DNA of 64,000 nt from Acinetobacter bereziniae LMG 1003 = CIP 70.12. GTDB lineage: Bacteria > Pseudomonadota > Gammaproteobacteria > Pseudomonadales > Moraxellaceae. The stretch spans positions 2,506,416 to 2,570,415 of the forward strand of contig NZ_KB849756.1 in the NCBI RefSeq assembly GCF_000368925.1, read 5' to 3'. The notes below the pieces were generated by a model that worked only from the letters and a program-made list of their open reading frames with translations, did not search any database and was not told the DNA's origin. Below, in pieces: positions 24,880 to 34,978 of the stretch; position 1 is the stretch's first letter, and each line of letters begins with the position of its first letter. Both the position numbers and the translations under genes were made by a program.

Positions 24880-26142
24880 ATGAATGAAGCTGTTCCCTCA
24901 GTTGTTGCAATTGACATTGGGACACATAAAGTTTCAGTACTGATTGGTAAAGTACATGCCCCTGATAATATTCAGGTTATTGGCATGGCAAGCGCACGTA
25001 ATAAAGGAATGAATAAAGGCAAAATTGTGAGCCTTGATAAAGTCACAAATGCAATTAAACAAGCCGTTCAAGAAGCTGAAGATATGGCTGAATGTCGTAT
25101 ACATTCAGCATGGGTGTCGATTCCAAGTACTGAATTACAAAGCCATTATGCAATTGGACGTACCCCGATTTCAAACGCAGAACGTACGATTACCACAACT
25201 GAGGTGGTACGTGCTCTAGAGTTGGCAAAAGCCAGTCATATGGCAGCTGATCACTATTTGGCGAGTGCTGTACCTTTAGGATTTGAGTTGGATGACTCAA
25301 CTGAATGGGTACAAAATCCGATTAACTTATCTGCCAATAGTATGACTGCACATTATCAATTGATGATGATGCCGATCAGTACCATGCAGAACTTAGATCG
25401 CGCTATGAAAGGTGCCAATATTTCTGTTGAGAAAATGGTGGTTTCGTGTTTGGCAACTGCTGAAGGCAGTTTGCTGAAAGATGAAAAAGAATATGGTGTT
25501 TGCCTACTCGATATTGGTGCAGGTACCACCAATATCGCTGTTTATATAGAAGGTCATTTGGCTCTAGCCAGCACCATTCAATGTGGTGGTGAAAATGTCA
25601 CACGTGATATTGCGACAGTGTTGCAGACCACCACTGAAGAAGCTGAACGGATTAAGTTGCTTCATGGCTGTGTCGATATCCATCAGGTCAAACCTGATCA
25701 CATGATTCAGTTTGAGGCAATTGATGGTCCGCAAACCATCAGTCGCATAGAACTTGCTGAAATCATTATTGCACGTTATGAAGATATTTTAACTAAAGTG
25801 CGCTACGAACTAGAGCAGCGTGGTGCCTTGCAAAGCTTGTATCATGGTGTTGTACTGACAGGTGATGTTTGTCAAATTGAAGGCATGGTGACTTTGGCGC
25901 GTCGTATGTTGGGCGTTTCTGCACATCTAGGCAATCCACCTTTACAAGTGGTCACTGACGATCAGAACTTACCTTCATTACGTCGTTCAATGTATGCTAC
26001 AGCGGCAGGCTTACTTTTATTTAGTCAAAGTGACATGCAAGAGGCGATTGAGGAGCCTGAAGTTCAAGGGGGAAGACCATTCTTTGACCGAATTGTGAAT
26101 GGTTGGAATGCCTTGAATAACAAATTAAAAGGTATTTTTTAG
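24880..26142 (+). CDS. ftsA: Cell division protein FtsA
   Basis: A 420-residue actin-like protein that tethers FtsZ to the membrane. VVAIDIGTHKVSVLIGKVH is the phosphate-1 motif, LLDIGAGTTNIAVY the phosphate-2 motif, and VLTGDVCQIEGM the adenosine region. The C-terminal RIVNGWNALNNKLKGIF is the amphipathic membrane-targeting helix. Length matches other FtsA. It precedes ftsZ by 163 bases, enough space for a separate ftsZ promoter. Confidence 0.96.
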   Translation: MNEAVPSVVAIDIGTHKVSVLIGKVHAPDNIQVIGMASARNKGMNKGKIVSLDKVTNAIKQAVQEAEDMAECRIHSAWVSIPSTELQSHYAIGRTPISNAERTITTTEVVRALELAKASHMAADHYLASAVPLGFELDDSTEWVQNPINLSANSMTAHYQLMMMPISTMQNLDRAMKGANISVEKMVVSCLATAEGSLLKDEKEYGVCLLDIGAGTTNIAVYIEGHLALASTIQCGGENVTRDIATVLQTTTEEAERIKLLHGCVDIHQVKPDHMIQFEAIDGPQTISRIELAEIIIARYEDILTKVRYELEQRGALQSLYHGVVLTGDVCQIEGMVTLARRMLGVSAHLGNPPLQVVTDDQNLPSLRRSMYATAAGLLLFSQSDMQEAIEEPEVQGGRPFFDRIVNGWNALNNKLKGIF

Positions 26143-26305
26143 GTGTATTTTTTTTGGGAATATTGTTAGGAAGTTGTAAGTGTTCTATCCAATACTTGAC
26201 AAGCTCTGTAATGAACAGCATCCTAAAAACAATTTTTATTATTGAAGATCAAGGCAGTATACGGGCTTAAGTGACTGCCACATTATATTAGGAAATCTAA
26301 AGGTC

Positions 26306-27499
26306 ATGGCCTCATTTGAATTTTTAGACGATGGACAAACCGATAACAACGGTCAAGCCCGTTTTACTGTGTTTGGTGTTGGCGGCGGCGGTGGTAATGC
26401 TGTACAACACATGGTGCAATCTGACATTAAAGGGGTGAAATTTGTCTGTGCAAATACAGATAAACAAGCCCTAGATCGTATGAATGCACCTTTTAAAATG
26501 CAACTTGGGGAGCAAAGTACGCGAGGTCTAGGTGCGGGTGCGAATCCAGATGTAGGTCAAATTGCTGCTGAAGAAAGCCGCGAGCAAATTCGTCAGCACC
26601 TTGAAGGTGCAGATATGGTGTTTGTCACTGCCGGTATGGGTGGTGGTACGGGCACAGGCGCTGCACCAGTTGTTGCTGAAATTGCTCAGGAAATGGGAAT
26701 TTTAACTGTAGGTGTTGTGACTACGCCATTCAATTTTGAAGGTCGTCGTCGCCAGCGTTCAGCTGAAAAAGGCATCGAAGCATTAGAACAGCATGTTGAT
26801 TCTTTAATTATTATTCCGAACCAACGTCTGCTCAGTGTATATGGTGACATCTCTATGCAAGATGCTTACCGTAAAGCCGATGACGTATTGTTGAATGCGG
26901 TTCGTAGTATTTTTGATTTAGTGGTACGTCCAGGTCATATTAACCTTGACTTTGCTGACTTAAAAACTGCAATGAGTACCCGCGGTTATGCCATGATGGG
27001 TGAAGGCAAAAGCAGTGGTCCAGATCGTGCTGAAGAAGCTGCACGTTTGGCGATTCGTAGCCCATTGCTTGATAACGTTAACATCATGAACGCTAAAGGT
27101 GTGTTGATCAATATCACTGGCGGTGCAGATGTGACATTACGTGAAACAGAAGTGATCACGGATGTTGTCAACCAGATCGTTGACCTTGAAGAAGGTGAAG
27201 TGTTCTTTGGTACTGTGTTTGATCCCGATGCGCGTGATGAAATTCGTGTGACAGTGATAGCTACAGGTTTGACGCGTAACGCAAGTGATGCGACTGAAGC
27301 GAAACGTAGAACACATGTAAATAGTGCTGCTCAAGCTCATTTACAACAAGCACAACATCATGCTGTAGATGAAGATGATATTCCTGCGATCAATAAACAG
27401 CGTCAGGAAGAGGGTGCACCTGTGACGGCGCCGAGTTCAAATGGTCGTTCTACGCCAATGAGTATTCAAGATTATTTGAAAAACCAACAGCGTAAATAA
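26306..27499 (+). CDS. ftsZ: Cell division protein FtsZ
   Basis: A 397-residue tubulin-like GTPase that forms the division ring. The tubulin signature MGGGTGTGAAP spans residues 111–121. The T7 synergy loop NLDFADLKTAM is present. A variable, glutamine-rich linker follows from about residue 330, and the end MSIQDYLKNQQRK stands where the conserved FtsA/ZipA-binding tail occurs; it departs from the usual DIPAFLR form. AGGAAA at 26290 and AAAGG at 26299–26303 are available as ribosome-binding sites. Confidence 0.97.
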   Translation: MASFEFLDDGQTDNNGQARFTVFGVGGGGGNAVQHMVQSDIKGVKFVCANTDKQALDRMNAPFKMQLGEQSTRGLGAGANPDVGQIAAEESREQIRQHLEGADMVFVTAGMGGGTGTGAAPVVAEIAQEMGILTVGVVTTPFNFEGRRRQRSAEKGIEALEQHVDSLIIIPNQRLLSVYGDISMQDAYRKADDVLLNAVRSIFDLVVRPGHINLDFADLKTAMSTRGYAMMGEGKSSGPDRAEEAARLAIRSPLLDNVNIMNAKGVLINITGGADVTLRETEVITDVVNQIVDLEEGEVFFGTVFDPDARDEIRVTVIATGLTRNASDATEAKRRTHVNSAAQAHLQQAQHHAVDEDDIPAINKQRQEEGAPVTAPSSNGRSTPMSIQDYLKNQQRK

Positions 27500-27531
27500 T
27501 TGATAAATATTAATAATATTTAATATTGTCG

Positions 27532-27568
27532 AAAAAGGTAGTGAGATTCATTACCTTTTTTGTTTTTT
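27532..27568 (+). terminator. Intrinsic terminator after ftsZ
   Basis: AAAAAGGTA pairs with TACCTTTTT, with an inner TGA/TCA pairing and a T-rich tail. It separates ftsZ from lpxC. Confidence 0.8.
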
Positions 27569-27624
27569 ATCAATGGCTAAATGTGCTAACGTATAGCGGA
27601 TTTGAGAACGAAGACCGAATTAGC

Positions 27625-28527
27625 ATGTTGAAACAACGTACCCTGAAGCGAGTCGTTAAAGCGAGTGGCATCGGACTACATAGTGGACAAAAAGTCATGA
27701 TTAACTTTTTGCCTCATGTGGCGGATGGGGGTATTGTATTTCGACGCATCGATTTAAATCCACCTGTCGATATCCCTGCGGATGCCATGCTGATCCAAGA
27801 AGCATTTATGTGTTCAAACTTGGTCAGTAAAGAAACTAAGGTGGGCACGATTGAGCATGTCACCAGTGCGATTGCGGGATTGGGGATTGATAACCTGATT
27901 ATCGAAGTCTCAGCGTCTGAAATTCCGATTATGGATGGAAGTGCAGGTCCATTTATTTACTTACTCATGCAAGGTGAGTTGGTTGAACAAGATGCACCAA
28001 AGAAATTTATCCGAATTTTAAAACCTGTTGAAGCACTGATAGACGATAAGCGTGCAATTTTTTCTCCTCATGATGGGTTCCAAATCAACTTTACCATCGA
28101 CTTTGATCATCCAGCCTTTGCTAAAGAATATCAATCCGCAACCATTGATTTTTCAACTGAAACATTTGTATATGAAGTTAGTGGTGCGCGTACCTTTGGC
28201 TTTATGAAGGATTTAGATTATTTAAAAGCCAACAATCTAGCATTGGGGGCAAGTTTGGATAATGCTGTGGGTTTAGATGATACTGGCGTCGTCAATGAAG
28301 AAGGTTTACGTTTTGCTGACGAGTTCGTGCGTCATAAAATTTTAGATGCTGTTGGTGATTTATATTTGCTTGGACATCAAATTATTGCCAAATTTGATGG
28401 TTACAAATCGGGTCATGCACTAAATAATCAACTTTTACGCAATGTGAAAAGTGATCCAAGCAGCTATGAAATTGTAACATTTGATGACGAGAAATTGTGT
28501 CCAATTCATTTCGTCAATGTGACATAA
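27625..28527 (+). CDS. lpxC: UDP-3-O-acyl-N-acetylglucosamine deacetylase
   Basis: A 300-residue zinc enzyme for the committed step of lipid A synthesis. GSGIGLHSG-like KASGIGLHSGQKVMIN begins the fold. Zinc ligands are the His in TIEHVTSAIAGLG and the His and Asp of RHKILDAVGD; the final catalytic His lies in YKSGHALNNQLL. ATG 27625 is selected because the upstream in-frame extension runs through the ftsZ terminator. The ribosome-binding site is weak. Confidence 0.96.
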   Translation: MLKQRTLKRVVKASGIGLHSGQKVMINFLPHVADGGIVFRRIDLNPPVDIPADAMLIQEAFMCSNLVSKETKVGTIEHVTSAIAGLGIDNLIIEVSASEIPIMDGSAGPFIYLLMQGELVEQDAPKKFIRILKPVEALIDDKRAIFSPHDGFQINFTIDFDHPAFAKEYQSATIDFSTETFVYEVSGARTFGFMKDLDYLKANNLALGASLDNAVGLDDTGVVNEEGLRFADEFVRHKILDAVGDLYLLGHQIIAKFDGYKSGHALNNQLLRNVKSDPSSYEIVTFDDEKLCPIHFVNVT

Positions 28528-28625
28528 GTCATTGTGTTCTCTAGATTGTGTTATAGTGTAACATTAATAAGTGTGAATTGAGTCATATTTTAAACAGTTT
28601 CAAATCTTAATTTTATCTATTCTGT

Positions 28626-29075
28626 TTACTTTTTATTGCTTGCCAAACGTAGTAGAGCTTGGCTAAGCTTAGGGTCGTTCACAAAACTAGCGGCATTTTG
28701 TAACATTTCGGATGTTGCGGGTTGCATCGAGCTTACCGTTTTATGGGGTTGTAAGGACGTTTCAGTATTGGTATTTTCAATATGTAATCGGACTTGTAGT
28801 TTTTGTAAATCACGTAGTTCATTGATTTGTGATAATTGAGAAATATACTGCTTTTGAAGATAACCGAGTTGACTAATCATGGCTTGATTTTCACCGGTAA
28901 TCGTCAAAATACCGTATTGATAACAGACAACTCGCCAATTCTCAGGTTGAGGAAGTAGCGGTTGAATTAATTTAGTAAGTTTTTGCCATTCAGCAACTTG
29001 CTTTGTAAGAAACGATAAGTTTCCTGTTTTTAAGTGTTGTCTTGTTGGTTGGAAGACGTTTTTGGGTTCAGACAT
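28626..29075 (-). CDS. DUF721 (DciA-like) protein
   Basis: A 149-residue protein with the DUF721 pattern: helix LSFLTKQVAEWQKLTKLIQP, then LPQPENWRVVCYQYGILTI and ISQLGYLQKQYISQL. In Pseudomonas the same position, between lpxC and an M23 peptidase gene, is held by the DUF721 protein known as DciA, a loader of the replicative helicase DnaB. The low-complexity C-terminus (TNTETSLQPHKTVSS) is likely disordered. The gene is inverted relative to its neighbours. Confidence 0.75.
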   Translation of the reverse strand: MSEPKNVFQPTRQHLKTGNLSFLTKQVAEWQKLTKLIQPLLPQPENWRVVCYQYGILTITGENQAMISQLGYLQKQYISQLSQINELRDLQKLQVRLHIENTNTETSLQPHKTVSSMQPATSEMLQNAASFVNDPKLSQALLRLASNKK

Positions 29076-29180
29076 ACATTGTTCCTACATATTTATGTCC
29101 TATCTTAAGCGCTCGTTTCACCGGATATCAAGGATGAGATCACACAAGAAACTTGACTAAGAACAGTTAAAGAGGTTTTT

Positions 29181-29858
29181 ATGCACACGCGACGTATTTT
29201 ATTAGCTTTTACACTAGCTGCTTCAGCTGCTACTGCGACATTTGCAGACTTGATTCAAACTCCAGATCGTTTAGAAAAATTATCCAAGACACTTTCTCAA
29301 GGTTCTTACAATCCAGATGATTTAGACCTTCCTGCTTCAGCAAAGATGAATGTCACGCTACGTAGTTCAGATGCTCCAATCGAGTTAAACAATGCAAGCA
29401 TTGCTAAAAAATACGGTTCTAGCTCAAATTCTACTTCTCGTTATTCAGCAAGTTCTCCATATTCATGGTTAGTCACGCATCCTCTTCCAGACATGAAGCG
29501 TGTGAGTTCTGATTTTGGTGGTCGTACCATGGGTGGTCGCGCTGAACATCATTCAGGTTTAGACCTTTCTGCACCAAGTGGTACACCAATCTATGCTACA
29601 GGTCCTGGTATTGTAACCAAATCAGGTTGGGGTACAGGCTATGGTCAATATGTTGAAATCAACCATGGCAATGGCTATATCACACGTTATGCACATGCCT
29701 CACGTCTGATTGCGCGTGTAGGTGATCAAGTCAAAGCAGGTGAGCATATTGCCAATGTAGGCTGTACAGGTCGTTGCACAGGTCCACATTTACATTATGA
29801 AGTTGTAAAAGATGGTCAACGCAAGAACCCTTCTTCTTACTTAGCGATGTTGCCATAA
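29181..29858 (+). CDS. M23-family (LytM-type) metallopeptidase
   Basis: A 225-residue exported protein. The signal peptide is MHTRRILLAFTLAASAATAT, with cleavage near TFA-D. The C-terminal LytM domain starts VSSDFGGRTMGGRAEHHSGL, with zinc ligands in HHSGLD (HxxxD) and HLHYE (HxH), and the catalytic His in YITRYAHAS. It should cleave peptidoglycan cross-bridges or activate amidases in the periplasm. All zinc ligands are present, so it is probably active, unlike EnvC/NlpD-type regulators. Confidence 0.88.
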   Translation: MHTRRILLAFTLAASAATATFADLIQTPDRLEKLSKTLSQGSYNPDDLDLPASAKMNVTLRSSDAPIELNNASIAKKYGSSSNSTSRYSASSPYSWLVTHPLPDMKRVSSDFGGRTMGGRAEHHSGLDLSAPSGTPIYATGPGIVTKSGWGTGYGQYVEINHGNGYITRYAHASRLIARVGDQVKAGEHIANVGCTGRCTGPHLHYEVVKDGQRKNPSSYLAMLP

Positions 29859-29970
29859 AACAATCACGTAATTCATTGAGTGTCTATGTTGGATATTGAG
29901 GATGATATTCAGTGTCGCGTTGAATTAAATCCTGTATTCAGACTAGCATTAAATTGAATTTATATTGTAT

Positions 29971-29999
29971 AAAAAACCGCCATTATTGGCGGTTTTTTG
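29971..29999 (+). terminator. Intrinsic terminator after the M23 gene
   Basis: AAAAAACCGCC, loop ATTATT, GGCGGTTTTTT. It also insulates aceE. Confidence 0.93.
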
Positions 30000-30140
30000 T
30001 TATTTTAAGTGTCATTTAGTCAACAACTATTTAGTTCCTAAATAATACCTACAATCTGCATTCGTCTGTAACGATAACTTAACAGGGCTAAAACATGATA
30101 CATATAATATATAGAAAATTATTCAAGGAGTAAGTGGAAA

Positions 30141-32849
30141 ATGGCGTATTACGGTGATAGCGACGCTCAGGAAACACAAGAATGGCAAGATGCCTTTGAT
30201 TCAGTGCTCCAGCATATGGGGACTGAACGTGCTGCGTTTTTATTAGAAAAATTATATCAGCAAGCCATTTCAAAGCATGTTCCCATTCAGCGTCTAAATA
30301 CTCCTTACTTAAATACCATTCCTGTAGAAGAGTCTCCAGCAATGCCGGGCGACCAAGATATGGAACGTCGCATTCGTGCATTGATCCGTTGGAATGCCTT
30401 GGCAATGGTATTGCGTGCCAATAAAACAGGTGATGACTTAGGTGGTCACTTGGCAAGTTTCGCTTCATCTGCAACTTTATATGATGTTGGTTTTAACCAT
30501 TTCTTCCGCGCCAATAGTGATAGCTTTGGCGGCGATATGATTTATTACCAAGGGCACTGTGCGCCTGGGATTTATGCGCGTTCATTCTTAGAAGGTCGTT
30601 TAACTGAAGATCAATTGAGTAACTTCCGTCGTGAAGTGGGTGGTCAAGGTCTTTCAAGCTATCCGCATCCCTATTTAATGCCTGATTATTGGCAGTTCCC
30701 AACGGTTTCGATGGGTCTTGGTCCAATCATGTCGATCTATCAAGCACACATTCAAAAATATTTAATGAATCGTGGTTTGATCAAGGAAGAAAACCGTAAG
30801 GTTTGGGCTTATCTTGGCGATGGTGAAATGGATGAGCCAGAAAGCTTGGGTGCGATTTCGCTGGCAGGTCGTGAAAAACTCGATAACTTAATCTGGGTGG
30901 TTAACTGTAACTTACAACGCTTAGATGGTCCTGTTCGTGGTAATGGTAAAATTATTCAAGAGCTTGAATCGTTATTCCGTGGCGCTGGCTGGCGTGTGAT
31001 TAAAGTGGTTTGGGGACGCCATTGGGACCCTCTACTTGATAAAGATACTTCTGGTGCTTTAAAAGCATTAATGGATGAAACTTTAGATGGCGAATATCAA
31101 CGTTACCAAGTAAAAGGCGGTGCGTATACTCGCGAAAAATTCTTTGGCAGATATCCTGAAGCTGCGGAATTAGTGAAAGGCTTGAGCGATGAAGATATTG
31201 ATAATCTAAATCGTGGTGGTCATGACCCATATAAAGTTTATGCGGCTTATGCAGCAGCAATGACCAGTAACGGTCAACCTACAGTGATCTTGGCGAAAAC
31301 TGTAAAAGGTTATGGTTTGTCTGATGAAATCGAAGCAGTCAACAAAACGCATCAAATCAAGAAAATGCAACTTGATTCATTAAAATATGTGCGTGATCGC
31401 TTCAATTTGCCATTCAATGATGAACAGCTTGAAGAGTTACCATTCTATCGTCCTGGTGAAAACTCGCCTGAATTGAAATATATGAAAGCTCGTCGTGAAG
31501 CTTTAGGTGGTTATCTACCTGCACGTCGTAAAGAAAGCGAAGCTTTGGCGATTCCTGAACTTTCAGTATTTGATGGTGTATTGAAAGGCAGTGGTGGTAA
31601 AGAACAATCTACGACGATGGTGATGGTGCGCTTGATTGCAGCATTGTTAAAAGAAAAAGCCATTAAAGACCGTGTTGTTCCAATTGTACCTGATGAAGCT
31701 CGTACTTTCGGTTTAGAAGGGATGTTCCGTCAGTTGGGTATCTACGCTGCACATGGACAAAACTATACGCCTGAAGACCAAGAACAGCTCATGAACTATC
31801 GTGAAGCAAAAGATGGTCACATGTTACAAGAAGGGATCAATGAAGCAGGTGCGATGAGTGCTTGGTCAGCATTGGGTACCAGTTATTCCACCAATAACTT
31901 GCCAATGATTCCAATGTATATGTACTACTCTATGTTTGGTTTCCAACGTATTGGTGATATTGCATGGGCTGCAGGTGACTCTCAAGCACAAGGTTTCTTG
32001 TGTGGTGCAACAGCAGGTCGTACAACTTTGAATGGTGAAGGCTTACAACACCAAGATGGTCATTCACATATCTTGGCAGCAACTATTCCAAACTGCGTGG
32101 CTTATGATCCTTGCTTTGGTTATGAGTTGGCTGTGATTGTGCATGATGGTTTACAACGCATGTATGTCAATCAAGAACGTGTGTTCTACTACTTGACGCT
32201 CATGAATGAAAACTATGATCAACCTGCATTGCCTGAAGGTGCTGAAGAAGGCATCAAGCGTGGTATGTATCTATTCAACCAAGATGAAAAAGCCACAGTT
32301 CAGTTGTTGGGTTCAGGTGTAATTCTACGTGAAGTCATCAAAGCGGCACAAATTTTACGTGATGAATACCAAATTCATTCTAATGTGTGGAGCGTAACAA
32401 GCTTCAATGAGTTAGCACGTGATGGTATGGCTGTTGAAGAATACAATCGCTTGCACCCACTTGAAGATGGTAAAGAATCTTGGGTGTCTCAGCAGTTACG
32501 TGATACCGATGGTATTGTCGTTTCAGCAACAGATCATATGCGCGCATATAGCGAACAGATCCGAGCTTACCTTCCAGATAGCCGTCCATATGTAACTTTA
32601 GGTACAGATGGTTATGGTCGTTCAGATACACGTGGCAACTTGCGTAGCTATTTCGGTGTAGATGCTGCTCATATCGTGGTTGCAACATTGAAAAAACTTG
32701 CCGATGAAGGTGAAGTGGACGCACGTTTAGTGAAAGATGCGATTTCTTCGTTTGAACTTGATGTTGACCGTCCAGTTGCATGGTTACCTCAAGCACATCC
32801 ATCTGTGCAAGAAGTTGCAGCTTATACTGAATCTACTGAGGAGAAATAA
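30141..32849 (+). CDS. aceE: Pyruvate dehydrogenase E1 component, homodimeric
   Basis: A 902-residue thiamine-diphosphate enzyme that decarboxylates pyruvate and acetylates the lipoyl groups of AceF. Features in order: HLASFASSATLYDVGFNHFF, the thiamine-binding WAYLGDGEMDEPESLGAISL with the later WVVNCNLQRLDGPVRGNG, the hinge VKGYGLSDEIEAVNKTHQIK, and the C-terminal transketolase-like part with GDIAWAAGDSQAQGF and LNGEGLQHQDGHSH. AAGGAG at about 30127 is the ribosome-binding site. Its stop overlaps aceF by one base. Confidence 0.97.
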   Translation: MAYYGDSDAQETQEWQDAFDSVLQHMGTERAAFLLEKLYQQAISKHVPIQRLNTPYLNTIPVEESPAMPGDQDMERRIRALIRWNALAMVLRANKTGDDLGGHLASFASSATLYDVGFNHFFRANSDSFGGDMIYYQGHCAPGIYARSFLEGRLTEDQLSNFRREVGGQGLSSYPHPYLMPDYWQFPTVSMGLGPIMSIYQAHIQKYLMNRGLIKEENRKVWAYLGDGEMDEPESLGAISLAGREKLDNLIWVVNCNLQRLDGPVRGNGKIIQELESLFRGAGWRVIKVVWGRHWDPLLDKDTSGALKALMDETLDGEYQRYQVKGGAYTREKFFGRYPEAAELVKGLSDEDIDNLNRGGHDPYKVYAAYAAAMTSNGQPTVILAKTVKGYGLSDEIEAVNKTHQIKKMQLDSLKYVRDRFNLPFNDEQLEELPFYRPGENSPELKYMKARREALGGYLPARRKESEALAIPELSVFDGVLKGSGGKEQSTTMVMVRLIAALLKEKAIKDRVVPIVPDEARTFGLEGMFRQLGIYAAHGQNYTPEDQEQLMNYREAKDGHMLQEGINEAGAMSAWSALGTSYSTNNLPMIPMYMYYSMFGFQRIGDIAWAAGDSQAQGFLCGATAGRTTLNGEGLQHQDGHSHILAATIPNCVAYDPCFGYELAVIVHDGLQRMYVNQERVFYYLTLMNENYDQPALPEGAEEGIKRGMYLFNQDEKATVQLLGSGVILREVIKAAQILRDEYQIHSNVWSVTSFNELARDGMAVEEYNRLHPLEDGKESWVSQQLRDTDGIVVSATDHMRAYSEQIRAYLPDSRPYVTLGTDGYGRSDTRGNLRSYFGVDAAHIVVATLKKLADEGEVDARLVKDAISSFELDVDRPVAWLPQAHPSVQEVAAYTESTEEK

Positions 32850-34840
32850 TGATGCAAATTACAACTCCTGATATTGGTGTAGATAAGGCAACGGTTGCCG
32901 AAATCCTCGTCAAGGTCGGCGATACGATCGCTGTAGATGACAGTATCGTTTTGCTGGAATCTGATAAAGCCTCTGTTGAAGTGCCTAGCACTTCAGCAGG
33001 TGTAGTAAAACGTATTGCGGTTGCTGAAGGTGATGAAGTTTCAGAAGGTGCAGTATTGATTGAAGTTGAATCTGCTGATGCAACTGTGACAGAAGCCGCT
33101 GAAGCACCTGCTCAAGAGCCAGCAAAAGCAGAAGCTGTTGTAGAAGTTAAAACAGAGTCTGCGGCGCCTGTGGCAAATTCAGCATCTACAAATACGACAT
33201 CACAAACAGTTGAAGTGAAAGTTCCAGATATTGGTGTGGAAAAAGCTTTAGTAGGCGAAGTGTTAGTAAAAGTTGGTGATGAAATTGCTGTGGACGATAG
33301 CATTGTTGTTGTCGAATCAGATAAAGCAACAGTTGAAGTTCCAAGTACAGTCGCAGGTACAGTTGAAAGTGTTGTGGTGAAAGAAGGTGACAGTGTTAAA
33401 GAGGGTGTAGTACTCATTACAGTGAAAACTGAAGGTGGGGCAGCAGCATCAACAGCATCGTCCGTTGAGATAGCGCCACAGCAAACAACGCCAGTACCTC
33501 AAGCTGCTGCACAAGAACAGTCCGCTGTGACTCAATCAGGTAAAGTTGAGGTCACTGTGCCAGATTTGGGCGTGGACAAAGCGACTATTTCTGAAATTTT
33601 AGTCAATGTGGGTGACCGTGTTGAAAAAGATCAGAGTCTTTGTGTTGCAGAATCTGATAAAGCATCTGTAGAAGTACCAAGTACAGTTGCAGGTGTGGTC
33701 AGTGCCATTCATGTGGAATTGAATCAGTCTGTGACTCAAGGTACCGCTTTGGTGACCATTGAAGCAGAAGGTCAAGCAACACCAGCTCCTCAAGCGAAAC
33801 CTGCAACTCAATCATCGCAAGAAACAGCACCAGTCGCAGCTCAAGCACCGACCACTGCATCTGCAAAAGTTGAGACGCTTACTGCTGTAGACTCATGTGA
33901 GAAATTATCAAAAGCACAGCAAGCTGAAAATGCTAAAGTCTATGCGGGTCCAGCTGTGCGTAAACTTGCACGTGAATTGGGCGTTATACTTTCTCAAGTT
34001 CAAGCTTCTGGTCCACATGCACGTGTGATGAAAGACGATGTTTTTGCTTTTGTTAAAGCGAAACTGACTGCACCACAAGCAGCGCCACAAACTACAGTTG
34101 CTCAGGTTGCTTCAGGTTTACCTGCTTTACCAGACTTCAGCGCATTTGGTGGTAGTGAAATTGCGCCAATGACACGTTTACAGCAAGTGTCTGTACCGCA
34201 GTTGTCACTGAACAATTTTATTCCGCAAGTGACACAATTTGATTTGGCGGATATTACTGAGCTTGAAGCTTGGCGTGGTGAACTCAAAGGTAAGTTTAAG
34301 CAAGACGGTATAAGCTTAACCATTCTTGCTTTTATTGCGAAAGCTGTAGCGTTCTTGTTGAAAGAAGAACCTTATTTTGCAGGTCATCTTGCTGACGATC
34401 AAAAGTCAGTGGTGTTACGTAAGGAAATTCATATGGGAATCGCAGTGGCGACACCAGATGGATTAACTGTTCCTGTATTGCGCAATCCTGACCAAAAATC
34501 AATTAAGCAAATTGCGATTGAATTGGGTGAGTTGAGTAAAAAAGCACGTGATAAGAAACTTTCTCCGAAAGATTTGCAAGGTGCCAACTTTACAATTACC
34601 AGCTTAGGTTCAATTGGTGGTACAGCATTTACACCTTTGGTGAACTGGCCACAAGTTGCAATCTTGGGAATTTCACCTGCCACCATGCAGCCAGTTTGGA
34701 ATGGTTCAGGTTTTGATCCGAAATTGATGTTGCCACTGTCATTGTCTTATGACCATCGTGTGATTAATGGTGCGGATGCGGCTCGATTTACCAATAAATT
34801 AACCAAGTTGTTATCGGACATTCGTAACATCTTGCTTTAA
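32849..34840 (+). CDS. aceF: Dihydrolipoyllysine acetyltransferase (E2), three lipoyl domains
   Basis: A 663-residue core subunit of pyruvate dehydrogenase. Three lipoyl domains each show an ESDKA motif (LESDKASVEVPS, VESDKATVEVPS, AESDKASVEVPS), separated by Ala/Pro/Thr/Gln-rich linkers. The peripheral-subunit-binding domain is AGPAVRKLARELGVILSQV, and the catalytic domain ends LPLSLSYDHRVINGADAARF with the active-site His. It starts MM; ATG 32849 and 32852 are both possible. Overlap TAATG with aceE indicates coupling. No E3 (lpd) gene is in the window. Confidence 0.97.
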   Translation: MMQITTPDIGVDKATVAEILVKVGDTIAVDDSIVLLESDKASVEVPSTSAGVVKRIAVAEGDEVSEGAVLIEVESADATVTEAAEAPAQEPAKAEAVVEVKTESAAPVANSASTNTTSQTVEVKVPDIGVEKALVGEVLVKVGDEIAVDDSIVVVESDKATVEVPSTVAGTVESVVVKEGDSVKEGVVLITVKTEGGAAASTASSVEIAPQQTTPVPQAAAQEQSAVTQSGKVEVTVPDLGVDKATISEILVNVGDRVEKDQSLCVAESDKASVEVPSTVAGVVSAIHVELNQSVTQGTALVTIEAEGQATPAPQAKPATQSSQETAPVAAQAPTTASAKVETLTAVDSCEKLSKAQQAENAKVYAGPAVRKLARELGVILSQVQASGPHARVMKDDVFAFVKAKLTAPQAAPQTTVAQVASGLPALPDFSAFGGSEIAPMTRLQQVSVPQLSLNNFIPQVTQFDLADITELEAWRGELKGKFKQDGISLTILAFIAKAVAFLLKEEPYFAGHLADDQKSVVLRKEIHMGIAVATPDGLTVPVLRNPDQKSIKQIAIELGELSKKARDKKLSPKDLQGANFTITSLGSIGGTAFTPLVNWPQVAILGISPATMQPVWNGSGFDPKLMLPLSLSYDHRVINGADAARFTNKLTKLLSDIRNILL

Positions 34841-34855
34841 GTTTTAAAGATGAGG

Positions 34856-34882
34856 AAACCTCGCTTTATGCGGGGTTTTTTT
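34856..34882 (+). terminator. Intrinsic terminator after aceF
   Basis: AAACCTCGC, loop TTTAT, GCGGGGTTTTTTT, with one G-U pair. Confidence 0.85.
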
Positions 34883-34978
34883 ATATTTAAGCCGATCAAA
34901 TCTTTTGCTTTGATTGGTGTTTAAGATATTGAATAGTAAAAATTGAAAATAAACTGAAAAGCATTGTAGAATAGTTGT

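Noticed and set aside
27526..27624. N-terminal extension of lpxC
   Set aside because: The upstream frame runs through the ftsZ terminator hairpin and encodes nothing like LpxC; ATG 27625 gives the family start.
29886..29957. A 23-codon ORF after the M23 peptidase gene
   Set aside because: It lacks a ribosome-binding site, and nothing in the product suggests a function.
30094..30132. A 12-codon upstream ORF ending at the aceE ribosome-binding site
   Set aside because: It has no Shine–Dalgarno of its own and no regulatory codon bias such as a run of one amino acid; chance is the simplest reading.
33112..33417. A 101-codon minus-strand frame inside aceF
   Set aside because: It is antisense to the Ala/Val/Glu-rich lipoyl repeat region, whose codon pattern keeps the opposite frame open.
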